Shown piece after piece: positions 8,109 through 16,943 of a stretch of DNA of 64,000 nt (position 1 is its first letter; each line of letters starts with the position of its first letter). This DNA is from Vulcanimicrobiota bacterium. Lineage in GTDB: Bacteria > Vulcanimicrobiota > Vulcanimicrobiia > Vulcanimicrobiales > Vulcanimicrobiaceae. Location: contig JAFANA010000098.1 of the NCBI GenBank assembly GCA_019232905.1, positions 1-64,000 of the forward strand, written 5' to 3'. A program made the position numbers and the translations under genes. The notes under the pieces were generated by a model. It was given only the letters and a program-made list of their open reading frames with translations, was not told the origin of the DNA and made no database searches.

Positions 8109-10105
8109 AACTGACTCGCGTCGCACTTGTGATGCTCGTTGCAATCGTGGCCGCATGCGGCGGTGGCGGAGGCGCGCCGTCCGGTAGCACCGTCGGATAC
8201 GTGCCGTCTCCCGCTCCCGGTGCGTCACTCTCGCCGCAAGCCGTCAACGTGTCCGTTTCGATTCCGCTCGCCGCTGCGCAGCATCGAACGCGCGCATATC
8301 TCTCACCAAACACGCAATCGCTCGTCTTGCAATTGACGTCGGTGAACGGCGTCGCAATACCATCGCAACAATCGACGACGATCGATACGTTTGCAGGCGC
8401 GCCGAATTGCGCACCGGCAGGATCGTCGCTCGTGTGCACGGGCACCGTTACCGGCGCGAACGGAAGCGATGTCTTTTCCGTGACCGCGTACGCGCAACCG
8501 AACGGAACGGGGGGCGTGCTCTCCTCAGGATCGTTCGCCGCGCAGATCGGTACGACGTCAAGCACGCTTTCGATCAACAATGCGGTTTCGCTCACGCTCT
8601 CCGGCGTTATCACTTCGTTGTCGCTGACCGCAAGCCCGTCGACGCTGCTTATAGGATCGCCGTCGTCTGCGAATGTCGTCGTAAACGCGACTGATGCATC
8701 AGGCGCGGTGATCGTCGGGCCGGGTGCCTATACGTCGCCGATCTCGTTGACGTTCACGAACGGAACGTCGGACTTCGGTTTCGTCACCGCATCGAACCCA
8801 TCGCCGCAAAGCGCGCTAGCGCTCACGGCACCGACGACTTCGCTCGCGGTGGCTTACGACGGAAATCCGTCCGTCGCACCCGGAGCGATCAGCGTTCAAG
8901 CACAGACGCAGGGGCCGTCGGGCACGCTTACGAGCAACGCGACGATTGCGGTTCTTCCGGCGACACCCGTTCCGACGAGTACACCGCCTCCGGGATCCGT
9001 CGACATCTACGTCTTGAACGCCGGCGCAACCGGGACGGGCGCTACCGTTACGGAGTACGCGTCGAACGGGAGCGGAAACGTTGCGCCGAGTCGCACCCTC
9101 GCACTGAGTTCGTCCCTGTATGCCGCGGGCTTCGCCGTTGATTCAAGCGGCTCGGTCTACGTCGGATATTACGACAATGCGACGTTTACGCCGGACGCAG
9201 GTGACGAAATTGACGTGTATGCGCCCGCCGCAAGCGGCAATGCGACGCCGGCGCGACGCATTCTCACGGATCCGGTCTCGCAGACGACGCTCGATCCCGG
9301 CGTCATTTGGGTGGACTCGTCAAACCGCATCATCACGCTCGTCGATACGCAACTCGACAATCAAGGCGGTTTATCGGCCGTCGGGATCTATGCTGCCGGT
9401 GCGAACGGTGCCGTTGCACCAACGCATGCGTGGAACTTCGATTACACGCTCGGACCGTACATCAACGGATACAATGCCGGCGGCCAAGGATACATCGGCG
9501 GTCTGACGATGGACGCAGGCGAAAACTTTTACGTCGCGGGCGCGCTGTATAACCTGAACGTTGTCGCCGGAATCTTCGGGGCGAGCGCGGCAGCAGGGAG
9601 CGGCGGCGTCGTACCGATCTCGCGCACGATTCCGAGCGATTCAACGACGACGCTTCCGTCGCCGCCGGACCTTATCACGGGTCTCGCGCTCGACGGCAGC
9701 GGATTCGTTTATGATGCGCAAACGACCGCGCCCGGCGGCGGCGGACCCGGCGCAACGGTAACCGGTGCAATCAACGTTTTTGCACCGGGCGCAACGTCGG
9801 GAACGACCGACACCGCGCCGTTACGCACGATATCTTCAGCTGCACTGAATTCAACGCTGCCCCCATCGGGCACGGAGACGCGGCTGCCGCTCGCGATCTT
9901 CGGCAGCACCATCTACGTTGCAAATCAAGCGCAAAACACGGTGCTCGTTTTTCCAACGAGCGCTTCCGGATCGATCGCGCCTTCGGCGACGATCTCCGGA
10001 TCGTCAACGGCGCTCAATGCGCCGATCGGCATTGCGGTTGCGACGAACGGCGGCACACAACATTCCGGCGCGCGCGTGCGTCCGGAAAAACACCCTCATC
10101 CATGA
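8105..10105 (+). CDS. Lipoprotein with C-terminal NHL-like beta-propeller repeats
   Basis: A 666-residue lipoprotein (lipobox IVAAC followed by five Gly). The N-terminal 290 residues look like beta-sandwich material. After a Pro/Thr linker (about 283-297), repeats of the type VYVLNAGATG and DSSGSVYVGY appear, as do TYVANQAQNTVLVFP-like strands, typical of NHL or SMP-30-like propellers that bind ligands or proteins at the cell surface. The final 20 residues are basic and do not fit the propeller. Start and stop both sit in the tight operon: ATGA overlap upstream, 18 bases to the next ATG. Confidence 0.85.
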   Translation: MKLTRVALVMLVAIVAACGGGGGAPSGSTVGYVPSPAPGASLSPQAVNVSVSIPLAAAQHRTRAYLSPNTQSLVLQLTSVNGVAIPSQQSTTIDTFAGAPNCAPAGSSLVCTGTVTGANGSDVFSVTAYAQPNGTGGVLSSGSFAAQIGTTSSTLSINNAVSLTLSGVITSLSLTASPSTLLIGSPSSANVVVNATDASGAVIVGPGAYTSPISLTFTNGTSDFGFVTASNPSPQSALALTAPTTSLAVAYDGNPSVAPGAISVQAQTQGPSGTLTSNATIAVLPATPVPTSTPPPGSVDIYVLNAGATGTGATVTEYASNGSGNVAPSRTLALSSSLYAAGFAVDSSGSVYVGYYDNATFTPDAGDEIDVYAPAASGNATPARRILTDPVSQTTLDPGVIWVDSSNRIITLVDTQLDNQGGLSAVGIYAAGANGAVAPTHAWNFDYTLGPYINGYNAGGQGYIGGLTMDAGENFYVAGALYNLNVVAGIFGASAAAGSGGVVPISRTIPSDSTTTLPSPPDLITGLALDGSGFVYDAQTTAPGGGGPGATVTGAINVFAPGATSGTTDTAPLRTISSAALNSTLPPSGTETRLPLAIFGSTIYVANQAQNTVLVFPTSASGSIAPSATISGSSTALNAPIGIAVATNGGTQHSGARVRPEKHPHP

Positions 10106-10123
10106 GAGAGCGAGTACTACCGA

Positions 10124-11560
10124 ATGAGAAAGCACGTACAGGGACTCATCGCGGCAGCCGTACCACTCATTTTTCTGACCGCATGCGGTGGCGGCAACAC
10201 ACCTTCGCCGCTAGTCCCGAGTCAAACGGCGGCCAATCAAGCCTCGGATAATGGCGGAACGGTTTTGCAGCCGCAAGATCTCGGCCCCGCAAGTCTCCAC
10301 GCTGCCGGCGCGACATTCCCGGCGGAAGTCTACAACCTAGCCTCACAGCCGGCCGGTGTGGCGACCGGAGCGCAAGCATTGCCCGGAGCCGGCTCACTGT
10401 TCGCCTCGTACGGCGGAACCGGACACATTTATTACTGCCTCACGGGAAGCGGTTTCGGAAAGAAGATGTTCATCGGCGATAATATTCCCGGTGTGACCGC
10501 ACCGTGCGCAGCGCTCGGCGCCACACCGACAGGCGCAGGCGGCCGGACCGATCCTCTCGATTTCGTCGGTTCCGATCAAGCATTGAAATCGACGGAATAC
10601 GCGGACTTTAAAACAAATCGACTCGCTGCGCACGGTCAACCGTTCGAGTTTCCGTCCGTCGGCGGCCCGATCGTCTTCGGATATAAGCAGACCGATCTTC
10701 CCGGTTTGGGTGCCGCGCGTCTTCGCCTCTCGCGCTGGACCTATTGCGCAATCGCGAACGGCACGGTCAGAAACTGGGACGATGCTGCAATTACGAAAGA
10801 CAACGGCGTATCGGTGACCGGTGGAAAATCGCTCGCCATCACGTTCTTCTATCGCAGCGATAGCAGCGGCACGTCGTTCCTCTTCCAGAATCACCTCAAT
10901 TCCGTCTGCGGAAGTGCGTGGCCGGCTCCCTATAATGCCGCGCCGTATCAGAGCGCAGGACGCAACGCGCAGTGGGGACGCGGTACGAATACGACGTGGC
11001 TTGGGCCCACGACGACCGGCTTCCAAGGCGCATCCGGCAATCCGGGCGTGTTGAACGGCATTCAAAAAACGCTAGGCGCGACCGGCTATGTCGAAGGCGC
11101 GTATGCGGCTCGTTCTGCACGGCCGGTTGTAAGTCAAGCGGTGCTTCGCAATAACGCGGGAGACTTCATCGACCCGACCGTTCCAGCGGATGTCGCGGCG
11201 GCGCTCGCCAACGTTACTTCGCTCAACATCACGTTTGGCGGCGCGTCCGACGGTATTAATCTCGGGACCGTCGGCGACACCCGTACGGATTGCATCCTCT
11301 ACGTCGATCCGAGCCACTTCTCGAATCCGTCCGCGGCAACCGCATACCCGATCGTCGGCATCAGCTATCTGATGTTCAACGGTGCGCATAACACGCATCT
11401 TGCCGACGTCAAACGCCTGGTCAACTTCATCGTCTCACCAACCGGCAACTCGATCACCTCGAAGTTTGAATACTCCCCGCTTAGCTCGAGTATTCAATCG
11501 GTAACACGCGCCGCAGTGAACGGAACCGGATCCTATTCCTTCAAACCGTGCGTGCAATAA
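10124..11560 (+). CDS. PstS-like phosphate/anion-binding lipoprotein
   Basis: A 478-residue lipoprotein (FLTACGGG). The mature part carries the PstS signature near residue 60, HAAGATFPAEVYN, then TGSGFGKK and DFVGSDQAL, which match the beginning of ABC phosphate-binding proteins. Later FFYRSDSSGTSFLFQNHL matches the SGT phosphate-ligand region. PstS-family proteins bind phosphate or similar anions and normally serve a PstCAB permease, but no permease gene is in this window. Placement after a TonB receptor suggests a surface or periplasmic capture role. The chain is longer than usual PstS (about 350), with several insertions. Confidence 0.82.
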   Translation: MRKHVQGLIAAAVPLIFLTACGGGNTPSPLVPSQTAANQASDNGGTVLQPQDLGPASLHAAGATFPAEVYNLASQPAGVATGAQALPGAGSLFASYGGTGHIYYCLTGSGFGKKMFIGDNIPGVTAPCAALGATPTGAGGRTDPLDFVGSDQALKSTEYADFKTNRLAAHGQPFEFPSVGGPIVFGYKQTDLPGLGAARLRLSRWTYCAIANGTVRNWDDAAITKDNGVSVTGGKSLAITFFYRSDSSGTSFLFQNHLNSVCGSAWPAPYNAAPYQSAGRNAQWGRGTNTTWLGPTTTGFQGASGNPGVLNGIQKTLGATGYVEGAYAARSARPVVSQAVLRNNAGDFIDPTVPADVAAALANVTSLNITFGGASDGINLGTVGDTRTDCILYVDPSHFSNPSAATAYPIVGISYLMFNGAHNTHLADVKRLVNFIVSPTGNSITSKFEYSPLSSSIQSVTRAAVNGTGSYSFKPCVQ

Positions 11561-12384
11561 GCGTCGCTCTTGCGATGCTATTGACGGCCTGCGGCGGTGG
11601 TGTTTCGAGTGCACCGCCGCCGCAGGGCGCCCTTACCGCCAACGTTCGGTTCGTAAACGTTTCCCCCGATGCGGGCGTGCCCGATCCGTCGAATTCGCAA
11701 AACGAACTCATTCTTTTCTCGAGCGCCGCGGCGCAAGTCACCGTTGACAGTGCGCAAGTCGCGACGCTCGCCGGAGACAGCGGACTATCGACGACCTCGG
11801 GCGGCACGACGCCGGTCGTTCCAAGCGTCACCGCATATACGACCATTCCCGCCTCGTCGCATGCAGTTGCCTATGTCGATCCTTCCGCATATACAGCTAG
11901 CGGATTCTTACAGATTTCGACGACGCTGCAGACGATGAAAGCCGGCGGTTACTACACAATCGTGCTTGCCGGATCGTATTGTCTAGGCACGCTGCAGTTC
12001 TATCAATTCGCCGATACGCAAACGACGTCCGGGCGCGTGGTGATGTACAACGTCGCGCCTGACAATCCGGGCGCGATTCAATTCGGCACGTTCCCCACTG
12101 CGACCGGTGCACCGCTCTCTGCGCTCGGAACGGCTGCGCCTGGCGCGCGCGCGGAGGGAAGCATAAGTGCGACCGGCATCGGCGCGTACGCCGGCAGCGG
12201 CGGAACGTTCCAGCTTCTTCCGAGTGCGGTACTAAGTTTCGATACAAACAACGCCGTGCCGTATAACGCGCTCACCACGTTCGCGCTGTTTTATCGCGAC
12301 GGAATTCCCCAAAATGCGAGCAGTGTCGATTGCTCGACGAAAGCGGCGACAACGCCGTTTCTTCAAGGAGCGATGACGAATTGA
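11548..12384 (+). CDS. DUF4397-like lipoprotein
   Basis: A 278-residue lipoprotein (MLLTACGGG) whose start lies 13 bases inside the preceding gene. The segment NVRFVNVSPDAGVPD followed by strands ending in GGYYTIVLAG resembles one DUF4397 repeat, a beta-sandwich domain of unknown role found in exported proteins. A second, weaker copy may follow (RVVMYNVAPDNPGAIQFG). The overlap and the lipobox make it a normal member of the cluster. Confidence 0.78.
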   Translation: MRAISVALAMLLTACGGGVSSAPPPQGALTANVRFVNVSPDAGVPDPSNSQNELILFSSAAAQVTVDSAQVATLAGDSGLSTTSGGTTPVVPSVTAYTTIPASSHAVAYVDPSAYTASGFLQISTTLQTMKAGGYYTIVLAGSYCLGTLQFYQFADTQTTSGRVVMYNVAPDNPGAIQFGTFPTATGAPLSALGTAAPGARAEGSISATGIGAYAGSGGTFQLLPSAVLSFDTNNAVPYNALTTFALFYRDGIPQNASSVDCSTKAATTPFLQGAMTN

Positions 12385-13442
12385 AGCGATGGCTCGTCGC
12401 GCTCGCCCTTTTGGCCGCAGTAGGTTGCGGCGGCGGCAGCGGTTCCGGGCCCGCTCCCGTGCCTACGGCAACCGGTACGCCGTTCGTTCCGCAATCGCCG
12501 AATCCACCGCAGCATCTTTACGTCGGCTACGCGTCGATTCAAAGCGGCTCAGCCGACTACGCGGTCGCCGTTTACCAATTGCCGCTCACATCCGCAAGCG
12601 CGCCGGTCACAGTCTTTCCTGGAGGCAACAATCTGCAAGCGTTCGCGGTCGATGAATATCGCGGTACGATCGCGGAAGTCGTCGGATCAGGCACGTTCGG
12701 TGTCGCGACGTTGGAAATCGTTCCCTCGATCGGCTCACCGGCGGCTGTCTCGATTCCGCCCGGACCGGCAACTTTGCAGGCAGCGCTTGCGGGGGCGATG
12801 GATTTCGATCCGGGCGGAAATCTCTGGATCCCGACGACGCAAGACCTACGGGAATTTTCGCCGCCCTTTCAAACGTACAGCACGGTCGCAACCGTTATTC
12901 CAAACGGCGTTCCGTCAACATCGTACGCAAATTTTGTCGCGGGCTTTCCGCAGTTCGATCCGTCAGGAACGATGTACGTCAGCACACCGGGTGCGCTTTT
13001 TACATTCAGTCCGCCCGCGTTTTCAGCGGGACCGAAGCGCATTGCACCCGGCTTTACGTTCGGTCAATTCGCGTTCGACGGTTTGGGAAACACGATCAGC
13101 ACGTTCAGGTTTCCATCACTGCCGACGCCGGCTCCGAGCGCGACGCCGCTTCCGCAAACCGGGCTCGGTGTTTTTTCCTTACCGCTTTCCTCGCTGAGTA
13201 CGCCGCAGTTTCTCCTATCGCCGCCCGACATACCCTCAAATTTGAGCGCATTTACGAGCGATGAAATCGGGGGCATCGGGAACGTCTACATCGGCGACTC
13301 CGCTGACGGCTCGATCTTCGTCTATCCCTTGCCGCTCACGCCGTCGTCGACGCCGGCGTTACACGTACCATGTCCCGCGCAACTCGCGGCGCGCTGCACG
13401 GCTCCCACGCTTGCGTACTTAACCTTCTACGTGGGGCCTTGA
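12381..13442 (+). CDS. Lipoprotein, predicted beta-propeller-like, last of the receptor cluster
   Basis: I place the start at TTG (12381), which overlaps the previous stop (TTGA) and has AAGGAG ten bases upstream. The frame extends further 5' but only inside the previous gene. From there the product is 353 residues beginning LKRWLVALALLAAVGCGGG, a clean lipobox. Repeats such as QHLYVGYASIQ, VFPGGNNLQAFAVDE and FDPSGTMYVSTPGAL indicate a propeller-type surface protein similar in style to the second lipoprotein of the cluster. Ligand unknown. Its stop is four bases from that of the convergent gene. Confidence 0.78.
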   Translation: MKRWLVALALLAAVGCGGGSGSGPAPVPTATGTPFVPQSPNPPQHLYVGYASIQSGSADYAVAVYQLPLTSASAPVTVFPGGNNLQAFAVDEYRGTIAEVVGSGTFGVATLEIVPSIGSPAAVSIPPGPATLQAALAGAMDFDPGGNLWIPTTQDLREFSPPFQTYSTVATVIPNGVPSTSYANFVAGFPQFDPSGTMYVSTPGALFTFSPPAFSAGPKRIAPGFTFGQFAFDGLGNTISTFRFPSLPTPAPSATPLPQTGLGVFSLPLSSLSTPQFLLSPPDIPSNLSAFTSDEIGGIGNVYIGDSADGSIFVYPLPLTPSSTPALHVPCPAQLAARCTAPTLAYLTFYVGP

Positions 13443-13445
13443 GGA

Positions 13446-14240
13446 CTACGGATCGTACCCTAGTGAACCGTCGAACGCGGTTCCAAGCGGCGATTTCGTA
13501 TCGAAATGGAATGCATCGAAGACATATTCCGCGCTAATCGTCGAGAATTGACTGAAGACGCGATAGGTATACTCCCAATTCACTTGACGAATCACGTTAT
13601 AGCCGTTGATATTCTGAACGGCGATCGTGTAGTCGATCAACTTTTGTCCGCGTTTTCCGGAATAATCGTAGAGGAACGTTATCCACTGGCTCACGATCGC
13701 ACGGCGCACTTCGAAATTTTTGCGGTCGATCCAAATCGCTTTGAGCGCGGCGCGATCCTCCGGCGCGTCCGGAATCACGAGATGCGCCGCCGGCCTTCCA
13801 TCGATGGTCTCATCGCCCTGGTCGATACACACATGGCGATAATTCCGCGTGTCCGCGATCACCGGGAGCGTCTCATCAGTCACCGTATCGTCGAACGAAA
13901 GCCAGGACGCGCGGTGCGCACCGTACGGACCGAGTACCGGCGGTCCCGGCTCCAGCACGCGGGTGAAAAACGGGTGTACCCACCGGTCGTCATCGATGTA
14001 CGCGAGACCGTCGTCGCGATACGTGACATTCGCATTTGCGAATTCGTACCGGTGACCGTCTTGCGTGATATGAATCAGTTCCGAATACGTGATGAACGGT
14101 GAATGCGGAGCAGCGGCGCTGTGCTCCATGGCTTGATAGAGGAGTTCCCAACACGGGTCGACGTTTGCTGCACGCGCAAAAGCCGTGCAGCCGAGAAAGA
14201 GAACCGCGGCGGCGAGGCCGCCGATAGACCGGATCGTCAT
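13446..14240 (-). CDS. Secreted protein of unknown function
   Basis: A 264-residue protein with a signal peptide (AAAVLFLGCTAFARA, cleavage near residue 24; no proper lipobox). The body alternates strands and turns, with a pattern like LolA/LppX-type or outer-membrane lipoprotein-sorting folds (YSELIHITQDGHRYEFANANV, IDGRPAAHLVIPDA, IWIDRKNFEVRRAI). It shows weak similarity in its N-terminal third to the product at 37554-38306, so the two may be distant relatives. Transcribed convergently to the lipoprotein cluster. Confidence 0.75.
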   Translation of the reverse strand: MTIRSIGGLAAAVLFLGCTAFARAANVDPCWELLYQAMEHSAAAPHSPFITYSELIHITQDGHRYEFANANVTYRDDGLAYIDDDRWVHPFFTRVLEPGPPVLGPYGAHRASWLSFDDTVTDETLPVIADTRNYRHVCIDQGDETIDGRPAAHLVIPDAPEDRAALKAIWIDRKNFEVRRAIVSQWITFLYDYSGKRGQKLIDYTIAVQNINGYNVIRQVNWEYTYRVFSQFSTISAEYVFDAFHFDTKSPLGTAFDGSLGYDP

Positions 14241-14356
14241 CGGAAGTACCTCTGGGGCTTCCTATCGTCTCGCAACGGAGAGCGTGTGACAATAGTCTGA
14301 GCCAGAAGTGAAAAGGGTCCATTCGGCCCGCCACGAATTCGGGGTGGCTCTTTCTT

Positions 14357-14429
14357 GGGGACGTAGCTCAGCTGGTAGAGCGCCTGCTTTGCAAGCAGGA
14401 TGTCAGGGGTTCGAGTCCCCTCGTCTCCA
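14357..14429 (+). tRNA. tRNA-Ala (anticodon TGC)
   Basis: A full cloverleaf: acceptor GGGGACG pairs with CGTCTCC, the D-arm is GCTCAGCTGGTAGAGC, the anticodon loop is TTTGCAA with TGC, and the T-arm is GGGGTTCGAGTCCCC. The discriminator is A and CCA is not encoded. A near-perfect hairpin with a T-rich tail follows a few bases downstream. Confidence 0.97.
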
Positions 14430-14436
14430 GAATTCC

Positions 14437-14472
14437 GAAAAGCTTTGCAATTGCAGAGCTTTTCTTTATTTT
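14437..14472 (+). terminator. Intrinsic terminator after tRNA-Ala(TGC)
   Basis: GAAAAGCTTTGCA pairs with TGCAGAGCTTTTC (one mismatch) and is followed by TTTATTTT. Confidence 0.75.
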
Positions 14473-14566
14473 AATGAATTTTGATAGTGTAGAACTTAAA
14501 GGAAACGAATCGCGCTCCGCAAATAAGGGCGGGTCGCTCCGTCGTTAGTCGCGGTTGGGAAATTTT

Positions 14567-14642
14567 GGGGGCATAGCTCAGCTGGTAGAGCATCACGCTG
14601 GCAGCGTGAGGGTCAGGAGTTCGAGTCTCCTTGCCTCCACCA
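14567..14642 (+). tRNA. tRNA-Ala (anticodon GGC)
   Basis: Acceptor GGGGGCA pairs with TGCCTCC. The anticodon stem TCACG/CGTGA encloses CTGGCAG, giving anticodon GGC. The T-arm is intact, the discriminator is A, and CCA is encoded, unlike the TGC isoacceptor just upstream. Confidence 0.97.
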
Positions 14643-14655
14643 TTCGTTTCTTAAC

Positions 14656-14686
14656 AAGCCCGAAAGCAATCGGGCTTTTTGTTTTC
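14656..14686 (+). terminator. Intrinsic terminator after tRNA-Ala(GGC)
   Basis: AGCCCG/CGGGCT stem with an 8-base loop, followed by TTTTGTTTT. Confidence 0.8.
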
Positions 14687-14711
14687 CCGCCCGGCAGGCA
14701 AACGCACGTGC

Positions 14712-14717
14712 TATACT
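14712..14717 (+). promoter_or_regulatory. Candidate -10 box of rnpB
   Basis: TATACT lies seven bases before the first base of the RNase P P1 helix, the right spacing for a sigma-70-type -10 element. No convincing -35 hexamer is seen. Confidence 0.5.
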
Positions 14718-14723
14718 TCGTGA

Positions 14724-15100
14724 GCGAAGTACGCCGGGTGACCGCGCTCGTTCCGCATCAGCGGGATGGTGAGGAAAGTCCGGGCTTCACAGGGCAAGGT
14801 GCAGGATAACGTCCTGTCGGCGCAAGTCGAAGGAAAGTGCCACAGAAACATACCGCCCGCCGCGCTCGTCGCGGCGAGCAAGGGTGAAATCGTGAGGTAA
14901 GAGCTCACGGAGTTCCACGGTGACGTGGACTCGGGTAAACCCCACCTGAAGCAAGATCGCTCGATACGCACCGTAAGGTGCCGGATTGCCCGTCCGTGCG
15001 AGCCACATCGCATTGAGGTGCGCGGTGACGCGCACCCCAGAGGGATGGTCGCCGCCGGTGGAAACACCGGTACAGAATCCGGCTTATAGGCGTGCTTCGC
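14724..15100 (+). ncRNA. rnpB: RNase P RNA, bacterial type A
   Basis: This is the catalytic RNA that matures tRNA 5' ends. Conserved blocks appear in order: GAGGAAAGTCCGGGC, CAGAAACATACCGCC, AGGGTGAAA, GGTAAACCCC, AGAGGGATGGTCG and ACAGAATCCGGCTTATAG. The terminal helix P1 is easily drawn: GCGAAGTACGCC (14724-14735) with GGCGTGCTTCGC (15089-15100), one G-U pair. The length of about 377 nt is normal for type A. The 3' strand of P1 runs into possible start codons of the next gene. Confidence 0.97.
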
Positions 15101-15121
15101 GTGTATCGCCAATCACCGCTC

Positions 15122-16891
15122 ATGCGCCCGCTCTGGCAGGCATTTATCGTGCTGCTCGCGCTGATCGGCCTCACGAACATGGTCGGCGGGCTGTTCAATA
15201 TTCATGACGCCGGGACGTTCGGATTCGACCAGCCGGCATCGCTTCACGGGACCAGTTTTATCGTGCGCGCCGTCGCACCGCGTTCACCGGCGGCGGCGGC
15301 GAACGTGCGCGCCGGCGACACGCTCAGCTATCGCCCGAATCTCGCAAATCGCATCATCGCATTCGCGACCGTACCCGGAGACACGATGGCGCTCAACGAC
15401 GGCATGCGTACCGTGACCCTAACCGCCGTCCGCGACGAAAGCCCCGTTCCGTGGGCATTGATTGCGCTCATCGACATCGCGAAGCTCGCCTTTATTTCGA
15501 TCGCACTCGTCATCGTGTGGCGACGTCCCGATGATTCCGCTGCGCGTGCACTTGCGCTGTTCCTCGTCTGTTTCGGTGCCGCAATCAACTTTGATTACGT
15601 GCTTCTTCCGAGCATTGCGGCGCGCTTCTTGGCGTTATCGTTCGAACAACTGACATTTTTGGCCGGTGCACTAGGTGCGCTCGCGTTCGCTTGCCGCTTT
15701 CCCACGGCACCTTCCGGCGGACTGCGACTCGCGATATCGCGCACGATCCTCCCGTTCGCGATCGTTGGGTACCTCGTTACTGCGCTCTCATATCTCCTAA
15801 CGTTTGGCGGAGCAAATTCACTGATAGCGCGGGCAAGTGGGTTTCTCTACGTAGCGCTTTATGCTGCGATCATCTTCGCAACGCTCGCTGCGCTGACTGA
15901 TTCCTACCGCCAAGCAGAACGCGAGCAACGTGCGCGAATGCGCTGGGTGATTGGTACGCTGGCGCTTGGATTCTCGGGATTGATTCTGCTCTTCATCGGG
16001 CTGCTGCTCACGCCCCAAACGCGGTGGATCCAGTACCTCGGACTCACGATACTCGCCATCCCATTCGGTCTCGGTTACGTGATCTTACGCCATCGCGTCA
16101 TCGATATCGGATTCGTCATCAACCGCGCCGTCGTGTATACGGCTGTTTCAGTCGTCGTCGTCGGCGCGTTCATCGTATTCGAGTGGCTACTCGGACACAT
16201 CGTCGAAGCGAATAGCCGAGCTTCCGCGATAATCGAACTCTGCGCCGCGCTCGTGCTCGGCTTATCGGTGCGACTCATTCACACGCGCGTCGATCGGTAC
16301 GTCGACGATCTCTTCTTCCGCGAACGTCATATCGCCGAAGCGGCGATCCGGCGATTCGCCCACGAAACGGGTCTGATCACCGACCCCGATATCTTGATTC
16401 GGCGCACGGTCGAGGTCGCGGAACGCAATGCGCGTTTACTCGGCGCGGCGTTTTTTGCGCGTTCCGGTCCGCGCTACATTGCGCTGCATTCGACATTCCC
16501 GCGGACTGCGCCCGACCTGGATGAGAACGATCCCGCCGTTCTCGACATGCGTGCCTGGCACGATCCGGTCGATCTCCAGGGCGAAAGCGCAGTGCCGGGC
16601 ATTGCGGCATTTCCGATGATGGTGCGAGGGCAGCTCGCCGGCTTTTTGGCATGCGGCGAAAAGACGACCCATGAGGCGCTGGCGCCGGACGAGCACGATG
16701 CGCTCCGCGTGCTTGCGCGCGACGCCGGGATCGCTCTTGACTCCCTGCGTATCGCCCGAATCAAGCAAGAGCTCGCATACCTGACCGACGATGGGGCGCT
16801 GCCGCCGGACGTCCGCTTGCGGCTCTCTGCCCTGCTCGACGGTGACACGGCGCCGCAACCTGCGGGGGCGAGCCTGCGTTCTATCCAATGA
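15122..16891 (+). CDS. Membrane sensor: PDZ-like periplasmic segment, multi-TM region, C-terminal GAF domain
   Basis: 589 residues from the ATG at 15122; GTG codons at 15092 and 15101 lie in or at the end of rnpB and no start has a clear SD. An N-terminal TM is followed by a PDZ-like segment (VRAVAPRSPAAAANVRAGDTL). About seven further TMs end near YVILRHRVIDIGFVINRAVV, and the last 190 residues resemble a GAF domain (DPDILIRRTVEVAERNARLL ... MMVRGQLAGFLACGEK). No kinase, cyclase or HTH output follows. It is a paralogue of 38799-40526. Sensing of a small molecule or redox state is inferred. Confidence 0.82.
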   Translation: MRPLWQAFIVLLALIGLTNMVGGLFNIHDAGTFGFDQPASLHGTSFIVRAVAPRSPAAAANVRAGDTLSYRPNLANRIIAFATVPGDTMALNDGMRTVTLTAVRDESPVPWALIALIDIAKLAFISIALVIVWRRPDDSAARALALFLVCFGAAINFDYVLLPSIAARFLALSFEQLTFLAGALGALAFACRFPTAPSGGLRLAISRTILPFAIVGYLVTALSYLLTFGGANSLIARASGFLYVALYAAIIFATLAALTDSYRQAEREQRARMRWVIGTLALGFSGLILLFIGLLLTPQTRWIQYLGLTILAIPFGLGYVILRHRVIDIGFVINRAVVYTAVSVVVVGAFIVFEWLLGHIVEANSRASAIIELCAALVLGLSVRLIHTRVDRYVDDLFFRERHIAEAAIRRFAHETGLITDPDILIRRTVEVAERNARLLGAAFFARSGPRYIALHSTFPRTAPDLDENDPAVLDMRAWHDPVDLQGESAVPGIAAFPMMVRGQLAGFLACGEKTTHEALAPDEHDALRVLARDAGIALDSLRIARIKQELAYLTDDGALPPDVRLRLSALLDGDTAPQPAGASLRSIQ

Positions 16892-16943
16892 TAAGGACCT
16901 GGGCCCTACGCGCAGGCCCCGAATTTCAATCCCAGGAGTTACT

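Noticed and set aside
14555-14809. 84-aa plus-strand ORF over tRNA-Ala(GGC)
   Set aside because: Its GGIAQLVEHHAGSVRV translation is the well-known shadow of a tRNA-Ala gene.
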